Shown here piece by piece: positions 12,063 through 25,114 of a stretch of DNA of 64,000 nucleotides. Position 1 is the stretch's first letter; every line of letters begins with the position of its first letter. Origin of the DNA: Trogon surrucura (taxonomy: Eukaryota > Chordata > Aves > Trogoniformes > Trogonidae); assembly GCA_020746105.1 (NCBI GenBank), contig CM036620.1, forward strand, positions 40,947,206 through 41,011,205, given 5' to 3'. The notes beneath the pieces were generated by a model that did no database searches, was not told the origin of the DNA, and was given only the letters and a program-made list of their open reading frames with translations. A program made the position numbers and the translations under genes.

Positions 12063-15000
12063 TCCTTTGTGTCTAGGGAGCAGTTGTCCAATTTGTGAGC
12101 ATAACTGCTTTCAGAATGTGTTTCTGCAGCAGAAACGTTCTTCTCATCCACACTTGCAGAAGAAACTGGTTTGACTTCTCTGTAAACTGCTTTTCACTTT
12201 GAAGGCTTCGCTTGGGTTGTTGTGGGTTGTTTTTTTTTGTGAGTGGCTGCCAGTGCCAGAACTGCTGTGCCGAGTGATCATCCTTCCCCAAGAGCCCAAG
12301 TTGGTTTGAATGCTTGCTTTTCATATGCCTGGTACTACCTGTTCTTTTCAGATAAAGATTTAGGAATAATTTTGTGCTTAAATAAAATTGAGAATTCACT
12401 TATGGCGTTTGCTAAATTGGTCACTATGCAAGGTGATAAAAGGAGATAGGAACCCAGGCCCATGCATGTAAGGTTAGTCCTTAGACCTTACGGGTGCTCA
12501 GAGTCCCTGCAAGTGTTTGGACATGATGGATCCTTGGAGTTTTCCATTCACTTTAGCTGTGAGAGAGTAAAGAGTTCCATGAAGTTAAGATTTACTCAGA
12601 AGATTTATTTTGTAAGTGATTTTTTTTTCACTTTTACGGACTTAGATATTTGGAAATCTATCTGTTTCTTACAGAAAGTTGTTTACTTCAAAGATAAGCA
12701 CACTCTGATTTAATATCATTAGTCATAGACAGAAGTCACGTACATATATTTAATATTGCTACTACTTATATTATAGGGAAAGCTTTTTGAGATCTAAATG
12801 TTATAACATTTTAAAAAACATTATGAGAACATAGATAAAGCAAATTGCGATCACTGTCCTTTCAAAAATAGACTAGATTGTGATCTCTAAATCATGATTT
12901 CAACATTTGTTCATGTTATCTTACACTATGTTATTTCTTACCGACCTTTGTCAATCCTATATGTCATATATTTTAAATCATTTAGGTACTGTACACTTGT
13001 GTGCTAGTGTTGCAAAATGAAGAATAGTCTGCTAATTCTAAGGTTATTTTTACTCTCTTTGTTTAGCTGATAGAATAGATATGATTAAGAATGGAGTAAT
13101 TTCCTGGATGTATTTGAAAATCTTTACAGAGAGCTAATATTTTCTTTTACAAATAAAACAACTCTAAATGGTGCTATTGTATTTTGTTGGCAGAGGTACA
13201 GTGGAGCAGATGTCTCCACATCAGTGTCAGGTCCTGCTGCAGATGGCAGATTTCTTTTACTGATGGAAGTATTCAAGGCTGTAGGTCAAAATATTCTTCA
13301 CCAGAGTCAGCCTATTTAATGCCATCATTGTTAGGGTTAAATTGGTACAGTAGCTTGAATTAATCCCATGTCAAACCAATGTTTGGATTGGAGATAGAAA
13401 TATTCATGGGTTTCATAATTTCTGTATCATAGTCCCAGTACATGATTTATTTACTTATTTATTTGTTCCTCATTTTTGCAAGCTCTGAATGGCAGCAGAG
13501 CAGCAGTTTTTCCGTTACGATCGCAATTAAAATGTGCCATATGTGATAAAATTGATGATTTACTGTTGCCTTCTTTTTTTGGGGGAAGAAAGAATTAACT
13601 TTTTCCAATTTAATTTCTCTGCATTCACTTCTGCTTGCTTCACTGCTTTGTGTGGGTCGTCTTTTATCCTCTAAACACTAAGATATCCATATTAAATGTA
13701 GGAGAAATTTTTGTGAAACATTGTTCATTTTTCATTAAAAAATATCTGCTAGAAACACTTCAAAGTAGAAGGTATAAATAAATTTCTTGTGTGGAAATGC
13801 TGTATCTGGAGGGAATTTTTTAGCCCTAGAGTTATCTTCTGTAACCTGAAATATTTCCTTTTGTTCTTTAGAATATGTTGAAAACAGAAGTTTCTACCAA
13901 ATGTAAGATTTCTGCCTTCTAATGACTTTTCACCACTATCCAGTTTTTAATAACCCTTTAATATATCACAAGCATAGCGTACTGGTTGTCTCAAACTTCC
14001 TTTAATGTATGGCACATCTTATAAATGGGTCTTTTTAGGAATACTTCCTCCAAAATAAACTTTTCAAGAACAGGGACAATTCTTGTCTTTAGCTTGGGAG
14101 CAAAAAGGAAATAATATTCACCTGCTTTACTGAGAAGTCCTTTAACTGTAATGTTCATTGACAAATGTCTCTTCAATGGTCTTGCTGCTGAGATTTCCAG
14201 AAATCTTTTGATTCCATAAAATATAATGGATTTCACAGTTCATGTGATGTCTGACAAAGTCTTTCTTTGTTGTTTTTTCTTGGATTTTTTTTTGGTAGTT
14301 CCCCCCCATTACTTTTAAGGATGACCCATTACATCTTGCATTATGAGATACAGTACGTTTCCTTATTCAGTGTAATTATACCATTCATGGTTTCTGTTGT
14401 TCACTGAGCTGTTCTTGGAAGCTTTTCATGCCGCCTTTGTTTGTCCAAGATTTTTAGCTTAATTTTAGTTTAGTCATGTGTTTTTGAGATAGAATCAACA
14501 TTATGAAATACTTAAGGTGCTCAGCCACCGTAGAACTAGAGAGTGAGTGGCCTAATAATTTATTCTCTATTCCTTTATAATAATTTCAGAAATTTTGTTA
14601 TCCTTTTGGCTTCTACTGGAACGAGATTCCAATTTCTGCTTTTTCCTTAGAGATCATAACAAATTAACAACTTATAAAAAATATCAGAAGTGACTTTTGT
14701 ATCAAGACTCAGTTTCGTTTCTCATTTTATCAAATTGCACTTCTTCTCCAATTAGCTTTACTTTTAATTATTTTCAGTAATTTAAAATCATTGTTAAACT
14801 TTGGTATAGCATTATTCATTCCCTCTTCTATGTAATCTCTTGAACATACTGAAGAATACAGTGCTCAAGACAGATAATGCAGAAGTTATAAATAGTGTTT
14901 ATTGTGGAAAGGACCATAGGTTATTCTCTTTGGTTTCACATCTTTATTACATAATCTTCCACAAGAATGCCTTTGATTTGATTCCACGACAAGTCAGTTT

Positions 15001-15596
15001 CTTCAAGAAATTTTGAAAAAAAATGTGAACACATTGTGGTAATTCAGGTGAACAATTAGACCAGCCTATTCTTTCCATAATAATTGACTTTTAAGAATCC
15101 AAGTATATTTGTGAGACTTCAAGCTGACTCTTTCTATATGCATTGCATGGAATGGCATCTGAAGTGCTTTTGGGTGCAATTTACCCTTATGAGTCCTTCA
15201 AGTTAGTGATTTTATTTAGAAGTTATGTAACCAATTGTTTTATAGTGCTATATCAAATATGCATGAGGTAATGATTAATAGAGATGGTACTGCATGCCCT
15301 CTTTATAGAGGTTTCAGTCTGCTGGTCATGTGTTTGCCTACCAAGGCCAAGACCCAGCATTATGACTTGATACCTCAAGATAAAAGCTCACGATAAATGC
15401 TGCAGTGAGGTCTCTTATTCCAGCAGCATCTCCCATGAGTTATGCCAATACCAATATAATCATACCAATCTGTAGTAGCTTAATGAGAACAAATAGGCTG
15501 TCAGAGCTAGTCTGCAAAAAATGTACATCATGTATGTTCTGTGACTATTTAAGTGTCTTCCAGTGTCCTGATGCCACGTTTTTAAAACAATACGTG
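12063..15596. other. unique non-coding DNA
   Basis: No gene or transposon was recognised. Short open frames here (for example 81 codons, minus strand, 13991-14236) carry no recognisable motif. Confidence 0.6.
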
Positions 15597-16414
15597 ACCT
15601 TGGGACAGGCTGGAGCGTTGGGCGGGTAAAAATTTAATGAAATGTAACAAGGGTAAATGTGGGGTCTTGCATCTGGGTAGGAACAACCTCGGGTTCCAGT
15701 ATAAGTTGGGGAATGACTTATTAGAGAGCAGTGTAGGGGAAAGGGACCTGGGAGTCTTGGTGGACAGCAGGATGACCATGAGCCAGCAGTGTGCCCTTGT
15801 GGCCAGGAAGGCCAATGGCATCCTGGGGTGTATTAGAAGGGGGGTGGTTAGTAGGTCGAGAGAGGTTCTCCTTCCCCTCTACTCTGCCCTGGTGAGACCC
15901 CATCTGGAATACTGTGTCCAGTTCTGGGCCCCTCAGTTCAAGAAAGACAGGGAACTGCTGGAGAGAGTCCAGCACAGGGCAACTAGGATGATTAAGGGAG
16001 TGGAGCATCTCCCTTATGAGGAAAGGCTGAGGGAGCTGGGGCTCTTTAGTTTGGAGAAGAGGAGACTGAGGGGTGACCTCATTAATGTTTACAAATATAT
16101 CAAGGGTGAGTGTCACGAGGATGGAGCCAGGCTCTTCTCGGTGACAACCACTGATAGGGCAAGGGGTAATGGGCTGAAACTGGAACATAAGAGGTTCCGC
16201 TTAAACTCGAGAAGAAACTTCTTCTCAGTGAGGGTGACGGAACACTGGAACAGGCTGCCCAGAGAGGTTGTGGAGTCTCCTTCTCTGGAGACGTTCAAGA
16301 CCTGCCTGGACACGTTCCTATGTAGCATTATCTAGGCGTTCCTGCTCTGGCAGGGGGATTGGACTTGATGATCTTTCGAGGTCCCTTCCAATCCCTAACA
16401 TTCTATGATTCTAT
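15597..16414 (+). mobile_element. CR1 LINE, 5'-truncated, subfamily A
   Basis: This is the last ~0.8 kb of a CR1 non-LTR retrotransposon. It starts abruptly inside the ORF2 coding region (near the GGACAGGCTGGAG block shared with the copies at 18851, 39.1 kb and 62361). It ends in the CR1 3' UTR, GATCTTTCGAGGTCCCTTCC, followed by nearly two ATTCTATG octamers at 16400-16414. The abrupt 5' end is the usual product of incomplete target-primed reverse transcription. No clear target-site duplication is visible, as is common for CR1. The sequence is very close to the other subfamily A copies here, which suggests a fairly recent insertion. The left boundary is accurate to about 10 bases. Confidence 0.93.
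15604..16335 (+). pseudogene. CR1 ORF2 C-terminal fragment
   Basis: The frame is open from the truncation point to the normal ORF2 stop (after ...[10 protein letters not shown]). It holds only the region downstream of the RT active site. Landmarks in order are [78 protein letters not shown] and the conserved C-terminal [17 protein letters not shown]. The endonuclease and RT motifs A, B and C (FADD) are all missing, so the fragment cannot support transposition. The methionine at 15637 is internal to ORF2 and is not a biological start. Confidence 0.85.
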
Positions 16415-18850
16415 ACGGCTGGTTTGTTACTGGATCTGAAAGGCCAGTGACTATAACCAGTCATTACAAGAAAACCTTACAGCCACAGCACAGGGTGCCA
16501 AAGAGCATTAATGATAAAGAAATGCTCTTTAGAAAATGCAGACACTTTAACAGAATATAAATAAGAAATTGTCAGGCTCATAGTTGAATTTGTCAGCAGG
16601 AATAACCTTCTTTAACCTAGTCAAACATTAATATCTCATTCTCATTGGCATTAAAGTAATGCTGTTAATAATTGAAAACTGTAGATTGTCATAATCCTGT
16701 GAAAAGAAAACATTTTCTATGTACTTTCTTTGTTAGTAAACAGTGATACCATAATTTGTCTAAAATCTTTTACTCTCTGTCCATTCAAGGTGCTCAGCAT
16801 AATTCTCTCCTGTCTCTGTGCTGTATTTTTGCTTTGATAGGTAAATAGAAGCTGTAAACCCATGTGACTAAGGCCATAACTCTAAGCTTACAATTTCTGT
16901 AGCTCATTACTATTCTTTAGAAGCAAATATGTGTATAATGTAAAGCAGGTACCTTTCCTATTTCACTGCATCTCTGCTTTATCTGGTGTTCGGCTGCTAA
17001 GGACAGCTTAATAGAAAAGACCATTTAGTGAATATATTTGGAAATGTGTCTTTTAAATTATTATTCTGGATGCCATGAGTATGTAAATCAGAAAAAAATA
17101 ATTTTTTTATATGATGTGTTTGTGATAGAGTGTTTTACATACAGATGGTCTGATATCTTAATTGCTTAGGGCCACATTCAGTCGAAAATACAGAGAGACT
17201 CTGTGCCATAAGCTGGATAGCCGATCAGGGCAGGCTTCCTAGCTCATTCAGGTGGCTATAGCAAGGGAGAGGGTGAAAGACTGTGCCTTACATGCAAAAG
17301 AGCATATTAGAGAAATTTTCTGTGTTTGCCGGAATTTGTGAGAATCATCTCTAATATTTTAATTCGTAACAGTATTGCTCATTCTGGAATATCTGGAGCC
17401 ATCGTATATGAAGTTGTTAAAGCTCAGTCTGTAGAAATGTCACACAGATGCTGAATTTCTGACTTATTTTTTATAAGCAAAGTCATGTTGCATAATTAAA
17501 ATCACAAATTCTTTTTAGTATTAGTTCAGCATTTTTCACTGCTATGAGTATTTGCTGTCTTCATAACTTTAGCTTTTTGGCTTATTTCACCAAAAGTTAT
17601 TTGAGTCTCAGCAAACTATATCAAATATATAAACCACTGCTGGCTGGAAATCCCTTAACTTAATAAACCTCTGTGCAGTGTACTCAGGTCTTCACACAGA
17701 GCTTTCCACTTCGTGTTGCTTATTGTATGATGTAGAATTTACTAGATCAAATGCTACCAAGGGATGTAGAGAGGGAAACGGGAAAGTTGTGACCTGGGAA
17801 GAAGCTCTTTCCAGCTCACCCTGTATGGATGTTGCTTCAGGATCCCAGGTACTACGTGATGAGTCAGAAAATACCACTTGTGGTGATCCTGGAATTCTCC
17901 AGGTTCACACCACTGTGATGTGTACAGGAGTTTAGGCACTTCAACAGAAATCTTGAGGTCACGGAGGATCATACTGTATTTGTGAATGATGCGAAGATCC
18001 AAGATAATTTTGGGGGGAGCAAGGAAAGTTTGCTTGTATTTCTGAGAGATGTAGCAGCAATAATACTTTGCGTATGACTAATTCGACTTCATCAAAATCA
18101 CAGGACTGAGAGAATTTTCCCAAGTGTTATGCTTAACATGTGGCAAGTGGAAAAACAAAGCAAAAATCACTGTGGGGGATTTTCCTTTTATTTTAAAAAT
18201 GTTTTTCAAATATTTTTAAACTATTATTTTTAAATTATTTTATTCATGTTTCAAGACCTGGAGAGATAGTAATTCTGATTATTATGGTGGGGGGGCTTTG
18301 TTGGGTTTTGTTTGTTTATTTAGTTGGGTTTTTTTTTTTTTTTAGTTCATATCTTGGATAATCCAGAAAGTAGGTTTGTGTATCTACCTAATGTAATACC
18401 ATATGAGAAATGAAGTTCTTCACTAGGCATACCTTGATGTTACAGGGTATCTTGACATTTTACACACATAAGCTTTAAAAGCTGATGCAGGAGTGGTAGG
18501 GCTCTTCCTTTCTTGTATTTTTTGGTTTTTTTTTTTCCTCTCTTCAAAAGAAGGTACAATATATTAATGACATTTGATACCTGAGAATGCTTGGAGTAAG
18601 AGCAGAAGAGAGATTGGTATTCTTGCTACTAATAATTAACAATAAATAAAATAATTTTACAGAGTAAAACACATGGAGGAAGCAGGACGAGGATTAGCAT
18701 GGGATACAGTGTGCTTGCAGTTTTGCCAGCACAAATGGTACAAGATGGAAATCCTGCTGCTTGGATTGAACTGTGAGAGTGAAGGAGAATAAAAAGATAT
18801 AAATGCATATAAATGTCACCTTTGCCACACAAGATAGATTGTCTGTGTGT
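16415..18850. other. unique non-coding DNA
   Basis: No gene or transposon was recognised. Overlapping open frames on both strands near 17678-18002 show no family motif. A G7 run near 18290 and a T run near 18331 are the only simple repeats of note. Confidence 0.6.
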
Positions 18851-19800
18851 AATCATAGAATCATAGAATCATAGAATGTTAGGGATTGGAAGGGACCTCG
18901 AAAGATCATCAAGTCCAATCCCCCTGCCAGAGCAGGAATGCCTAGACTATGCCACTCAGGAACGTGTCCAGGCAGGACTTGAATGTCTCCAGAGAAGGAG
19001 ACTCCACAACCTCCCTAGGCAGCCTGTTCCAGTGTCCCGTCACCCTCACTGAGAAGAAGTTTCTTCTCGAGTTTAAGCGGAACCTCTTATGTTCCAGTTT
19101 CAGCCCATTACCCCTTGTCCTATCAGTGGTTGTCACCGAGAAGAGCCTGGCTCCATCCTCGTGACACTCCCCCTTGATATATTTGTGAACATTAATGAGG
19201 TCACCCCTCAGCCTCCTCTTCTCCCAACTAAAGAGCCCCAGCTCCTTCAGTCTTTTCTCATAAGGGAGATGCTCCACTCCCTTAATCATCCTAGTTGCCC
19301 TGTGCTGGACTCTCTCCAGCAGTTCCCTGTCTTTCTTGAACTGAGGGGCCCAGAACTGGACACAGTATTCCAGATGGGGTCTCACCAGGGCAGAGTAGAG
19401 GGGAAGGAGAACCTCTCTCGACCTACTAACCACCCCCCTTCTAATACACCCCAGGATGCCATTGGCCTTCCTGGCCACAAGGGCACACTGCTGGCTCATG
19501 GCCATCCTGCTGTCCACCAAGACTCCCAGGTCCCTTTCCCCTACACTACTCTCTAATAAGTCATTCCCCAACTTATACTGGAACCTGGGGTTGTTCCTAC
19601 CCAGATGCAAGACCCTACATTTACCCTTGTTGTATTTCATTAAATTTTTCCCCGCCCAACCCTCCAGCCTGTCCAGGTCTCGCTGGATGGCAGCACAGCC
19701 TTCTGGTGTGTCAGCCACTCCTCCCAGCTTGGTGTCATCAGCAAACTTGCTGATAGTACTCTCTAGTCCCTCATCCAAGTCATTGATGAATATATTGAAT
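18851..19800 (-). mobile_element. CR1 LINE, 5'-truncated, subfamily A
   Basis: A minus-strand CR1. Its 3' end is at the left, with three tandem CATAGAAT octamers (18854-18877), then GTTAGGGATTGGAAGGGACC and the 3' UTR. Its 5' truncation is at 19800, where the coding sequence for [12 protein letters not shown] meets unrelated DNA. It is nearly collinear with the copies at 15597 and 62361 and belongs to the same subfamily. It starts about 140 codons further upstream in ORF2 than the 15597 copy and so retains the FADD box. Confidence 0.93.
18942..19800 (-). pseudogene. CR1 ORF2 C-terminal half, open, fused by chance to flanking DNA
   Basis: The frame is open from the truncation point to the ORF2 stop and includes the RT motif C box [14 protein letters not shown] with both aspartates intact. 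The C-terminal region ends ...[10 protein letters not shown]. Motifs A and B and the endonuclease are absent. The frame stays open leftward of the element on its own strand, through host DNA to 20018. This gives a 358-codon chimera whose first ~70 residues are not CR1. Nothing suggests that the chimera is expressed: no CR1 promoter is present and the host part has no recognisable domain. Confidence 0.8.
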
Positions 19801-22762
19801 GAAGGCTGGAGAAGCAAGCATTGTCTAAACCAGTTCTTTACCTTGCTAAAAGCGGAGTGATTGGTAGAATAATAACCTAGCAAAAGGGCAGTGAAATGAA
19901 CACTGAGGAAACAGATGTTATAGCCATAATCTGTTGGGAGTTCGGGAACTCTTAAGAGTGTGAGCAATAATCCACTGGAAATGATGAGAGAAAACTGTAA
20001 ATGTATTGCAGCACTCACTGGAGAACTACACAGATTTCCCAGTTACTCTCTTAACTGTTGTCAAAATTTAGCAGTGGAATATCTTTTGCATAAGGCGTAT
20101 TTCCATTGGATAATGAGCTGCTAGTTTTATTTCAATGACCCAAACAGAGAACACTGTGCTCAGTCTCAACAGGTGGACAACTAGTGGTTTGGGATAGCAA
20201 TGTGTGAGACGAGATCACAGCTGTAAGTAAGGGAAAAAATCAACATACAGATTGTATGTGAGGGAGTATTTTTATTTTGAAGTTTTCAGAGTGTTTTTTT
20301 TTCCCTGTTGAATATTTGAGCTTTTAGTCCTCTGTAACTAGAACAGCTAACTTCAACTGCAAAAATTTAGAACAACTTAAAATTGTGCTTTATAATTATT
20401 TCATTGTTGTATCAGGACTGGAGACCTAGGCTTCAAGGTGCCTATCTTGCAAACTCTAAAGCTAAACCCAAATGTGCTGCAGTACTGGATAATCCAAAAT
20501 TATTTTTGCTTGGTTAATGCCTACCTGTTACTCAGTCTAAGTATTTTCCTTCTTTTTACCATGATCAGTACTTGAAGCCAAAAGCAGAAGATCAGTGTGT
20601 GAAGCAGATGCACTTGTCTGTGTTATGTGCAGTAAGCTTCCGTATTCTTGGCAGAAACAGTCCTCTGTGTCTTCTTTTCACAAATACATAGGTTTATAAT
20701 AAATAATGACTGATATTTGTATGTCAAAAGTCTTTTCAAACCTGTAGTTCGAAACACCTGTGCCTCCAACACTGGGTGAACTTTCAGGACTCCCCTAAAT
20801 GTTGCTCCTCTTGGTGATTGCCAATTAATCTAATAGTTTTTCATGATTAGTTATAGCTGTTGCTAATCTGAGGGAGATTAGTTGAAAAACATATTTTTTG
20901 GCACTTGTTAGCAATTACTAGCACCATAATTTATGTTTTTATATATCTATATAAAAATAAAATAGAACTAAAAGCTTCTTATTCTCCCTGTGTTGTTTTT
21001 GGCACCTTGATGACAGAAATTATATGGGTTTGAGCTGAGTAATTACTTTTCCTTTCTCATGCATGTCTTGCCATTTTCTTAATGTATCTTTTGTTTCAAG
21101 TGAATGCTACATTACTACGATTAAATCAGTATTATCAGTTCTTAATGCTTAGGCTTGCCCATGGCTGTTCAGTCATTGCTTGTACAGCTGCTCCTGACAC
21201 ACACGGGCCCCTGTGTCACTGTCAAACCTGAAACAAATGAACTCCTCATATCCACTCACACTGATAAGCTCATGATTTTCTGTTGAAATATTTGTCCAGT
21301 CCTCCTATGAAGAACTTAACTGAGCTGATGTTACTTTCGTTATTCTTTTTGGCAATACTGCACTGGCTTTACTGTTTTTTTTTGCATTCAGTTTTTGAAC
21401 CTTGCAAAAACTTGCAATCTGGATAACATACTGCCATTTTTTTTTTTGCAACTTTTAGGTTTAGGCACCACCCAGACTTCTATCAGTTGTTGCAGTTTGT
21501 GTGGCTTGCGATATAGGAGCTGGTTTGTTTTGTGGAGTTAGGTTTTAGTGCTATTTGCTTTTCTTTATCAGGAGTATTTCTGATAGTACTTTGCATTACA
21601 TTTCCATGGCATTGCCCACAGAGCCATCGGGTCTCTGTCAGCATCTCCATACACGTTACGCAAGCACCAGTGGTTGTAAAATCTTGCAAAGGTATGTAAT
21701 GTGGATTGTAATTTTTGTGTCATTTTCCAGTTCTAGACTGTGTGTGCTTGTGTGCTATTACTCCTGAACATTTTTTTTCAACTCTTTCATAATGTTTTTG
21801 CCCATACTCTCCTCTTTTCTTGTAGGATCTTAGGTTGCATATGAGATTAGAAAGTGTCGGCACACTCAGCTGGCACATCCTGATGGTTTTTTTTTTAAAG
21901 TTAAATTTTAAGACATAATGCCTGGATGTATCTTTGAGCATTTTGATCCAGAACAGTCTAGTCATGTTTCAGGTACTTGATAGTCTGGAAGATTTTTAGG
22001 TAGATCATAGTATTTCTGAAATTTGTCACATTCTTAACATGCTTCCTTTAAGTTAACTGACACATTATTGCCCATTAAAAAAAAAAAAAGCATGTAAGAA
22101 ACAGTTTTCATCTTCATTGGAAAGCAGTATCTTTTAGCTAGTGCTCAATAATAATTTGAAATGCTGGGTGAAATTCCTTTTTTCCACTCTAAATTTCTGT
22201 TCTTTGAAGACTCTTTTTTAGCGTTCGTAGTGAATATTATTTCAGCTTGCTTTCTATTTTCAGAAATTGCAGAGTCCTGAAGCTCTACTTAATCATGCCT
22301 ATAATCTAATCTGCATACCATAATTTCTGTATAAAACAGCTACAAGTTCTAATAACTAGTTTAAATGGCACGTCTTTCAATAGTACACTTCTTGACATAT
22401 ATTTTGAGTATAAATGATCACAGGGTCAAAAGTATAAATTGTTTTAGTTTGCAGAGAGGTTAGTGCTTAGACACATACCAGTTTTTGCATGGTAATGAGC
22501 CAATCTGTTATTGTATGTTAATCTGTTATTTTTCTATTTTACAAGTATAATGAATGCTTGATAGGTTGAAATATATTTGCATAAACTATTATAGGTCAAA
22601 TTCATGGATCTTTCTGAGTTCGTAATGAGACATGAAAATATTCTAATTGAAAGAGGTTCTTAATATGGTATTAGAGGAATGTCACTGTGAAATGTGTCAG
22701 GAGAAATGGAACAGAAAAAGAATAAGATAATGTCTTCTCTGAAAGAGATTTTTTAAAAAACA
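19801..22762. other. unique non-coding DNA
   Basis: No gene or transposon was recognised. There is a perfect AT-rich inverted repeat at 20936-20957 (10-bp arms, 2-base loop). One splice-site-bounded open segment at 21622-21691 is listed separately. Confidence 0.55.
21622..21691 (+). other. exon-like segment, 70 nt
   Basis: The segment lies between CATTGCCCACAG and AAAG|GTATGTAATG, an acceptor-like and a good donor-like sequence. Two of its three plus-strand frames are open. It is richer in GC and CpG than its surroundings. I do not recognise the encoded peptide in either frame. It could be an exon of an unidentified gene, a non-coding exon, or a chance combination. Confidence 0.18.
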
Positions 22763-22866
22763 ACCAACCTTCCTTATCAGGAGAGCTTATACTGTTTCTT
22801 CTCTGACTCAGTCCAAACTCTAATGAAGTGATCTGGGTGTAAAAGATCAGCAGCGGAGAAACCAAT
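22763..22866 (+). repeat. 104-bp inverted-pair repeat, copy 1
   Basis: This segment begins ACCAACCTTCC and ends GGAGAAACCAAT. It is the reverse complement of 33116-33219 with three mismatches in 104 positions and no gaps (about 97% identity). Similarity stops abruptly at both ends. It resembles none of the CR1 regions in this window and I do not recognise the family. It could be a fragment of an interspersed element or a local inverted duplication. Confidence 0.8.
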
Positions 22867-25114
22867 TCAGAATTTAAAATTTTTATTCATTTATGGTGTG
22901 AGTCAGTGAAGATGTATATTATTTCAGTCAATAGACAGTGGGATTTTCAGGGCTTGGAGGGCTGGACACATGCTGCCCCAGTTGGTTTTGGGGGCAGAGA
23001 AGAATGTCTGACCAGTTTTATTTACCAGTGTTAGATACGGGTTAAATGAGTGACTGCAAATGAAGCAATCAACTCATTTTTGTTCTTCTTCGTTAGCTAA
23101 CGGTGAGTTAATATACTGCTTATTCCAGTTTAGTATACACAATATAAATACTGGTTTCTTTGAACTGAATTTAAAACTCTTGGCCGGAACTTGAACCTGT
23201 TGGTCAATTTAGCTCATAATTGCGGAAAGTTGTTTCTTGCAGCAAAAAGTACTTATGCAACCTATAGTAACAGAGAGAAGAAGAGAGTATTTTTTAAAGT
23301 GATGATCAATAGTACAAAAGATAATATTTTTTGTTATAAAAGAGTTATGCAATTGTAAGGTATTGATCAAATTCTATAATGTCATAAAATATTGATAGGA
23401 CAGTAATTTATTTTAAGAATAAGACAGTCTGAAAGTTCATGAGAAATGGCTGAATAATATCAGAAAATTTGAGTTACAGAACAATTTTCCAGAAGGTTTC
23501 CTGAAAAAAGAACTGCTGAAGCCATGCTGTCTTCTCCTTTCAATGATGCCTGATGTGCCACCGCAGCTAAAAGAGTACATTTATCTCCCTACACCTCATT
23601 TGAGTCCCTTATTAATGCTGACATCTGTTCAAATCTTAATTACCACATTACCACAAATAGTCCCTTGTCAAATCTAACCTAATTTAAAAATAGCTCAAAA
23701 ACAGAAGTGCAAAATGTGTCTCTACATAATACAATGTTATTTTATTACGAAAGTAAATGGATAAATCATTTGTATAATATTTAAAGCATCAAGTTTACAA
23801 AGCTTTTTCTTCAGTTTTTGGAGACTTTTGGAATGAAAATCTATATTTGTGATAACTTTTGTGTATATGAAAACTGACTCAAATACGTTATGCTTGGAAG
23901 GATGGTCTGTAATTTTCCTAGAGGAATTTTCCTTACATGAAATACAGCCATTTCCTACTTATGTGCCCTTAGGCGCTACCTTTTACAGAAAAATTGTAAA
24001 TGTTATTATTAAAAAAGAAATAATTAAAACACCAAGACTGAAAGACTTTTATGCCATTTTGGGTAGCTAAATACTGAGCACATTATGAAGTGTTTGAAAT
24101 AAGTTTTCGAGGAGCAGAACCAGATTGTTAGAGTATTTCCTGTCATCCAACAAAGTTAATCAATGGCCTCTCTTCCCTGATGTACTTGCTTTCAGAGGTA
24201 TTGAAAGACCTTTAAAGGTTTTTACCAGGTGTGTGCAGATCCAGATGTGCCTGCCAAATGTTATCACACAGTTTATCTTTCTTAACGATGTTGTTCAAGC
24301 ACAACCTTGTGGCCTTTAGCCATCAGATCAAATGGCAAAATAGTGATGGTCAAAATCACAGCGAAAGTCAAAATTTGCCCGTTAGGATTATATGAATGGA
24401 TTGTAGGGCTTTCAGGTGCATCTAACCATTGATCAGCTGTAAAAGAGATGTAAAGAATGTCAAAGATGAGTTACTCACGCCAAGAATAAGTAGTGCCTTT
24501 TGGTACACCGCTCATCTATTTGTAACTAAGCAAACTCAAAAAATTTCAGCTGGACGGGAGTAAAGTATGTAATGAATATGTGTATCCATACCTTCCTGTG
24601 TGGACATTTAGAGCTTCATTACCAAGGCTAGTATCCAAAATGTGATTGTTAAATATTGGCTCACCCCAGCTGTTGGCAAAGTAAGAGTAATATCTGAAAC
24701 TTAAAAATTTTGTCTTACTACATGGGTCATTGTTTTTGGGGAAAGTTTTGAGGCAAAATCTAGCAGATTGGATTTGAGACCTTGATAATCCTTAGGGTTT
24801 TCTATTGGTACAGCTCATCTGTGCAAAGGGACTTTATTAATAGGTCTGTCAAATCTAAGAATGCCAAAAAATAAGTTTGTAGACTACAAATTTATGAAAT
24901 GTCAGTTAGTTTTTCTTCTATCAAGTTGAATGATACTGCTTCAGAGCAGGCCGTGAAATTGGTTGGTCATTTCTGAAGGAGTATTCTGAGGTGTAGAAGG
25001 AACACAGGAGGTTAAGCCTGAGAAGCGGTATCAGCAAGCACTTCTAGCCAGTGCACTGAGGGAGTACTTCGTAAGAGGCATGTGTTGAAACAGTCCAAAA
25101 ACTGCCTGACCCTG
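22867..25114. other. unique non-coding DNA
   Basis: No gene or transposon was recognised. A short minus-strand segment near 24472-24507 precedes a good donor-like sequence (GTGAGTAACTC on the minus strand), but no credible acceptor goes with it. Confidence 0.55.

Noticed and set aside
15721-16188. 155-codon antisense frame that recurs in three CR1 copies (also 19089-19556 and 62597-63064)
   Set aside because: It recurs because the CR1 copies are nearly identical. It is the antisense shadow of ORF2, and conservation follows the sense codons.
20222-20232. Good donor-like CAGCT|GTAAGTAAGG
   Set aside because: The only upstream acceptor candidate lacks a pyrimidine tract, and all frames between them contain stops.
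20936-20957. Perfect AT-only inverted repeat with 10-bp arms
   Set aside because: It consists of T and TATA runs, expected by chance in AT-rich DNA and too simple to interpret.
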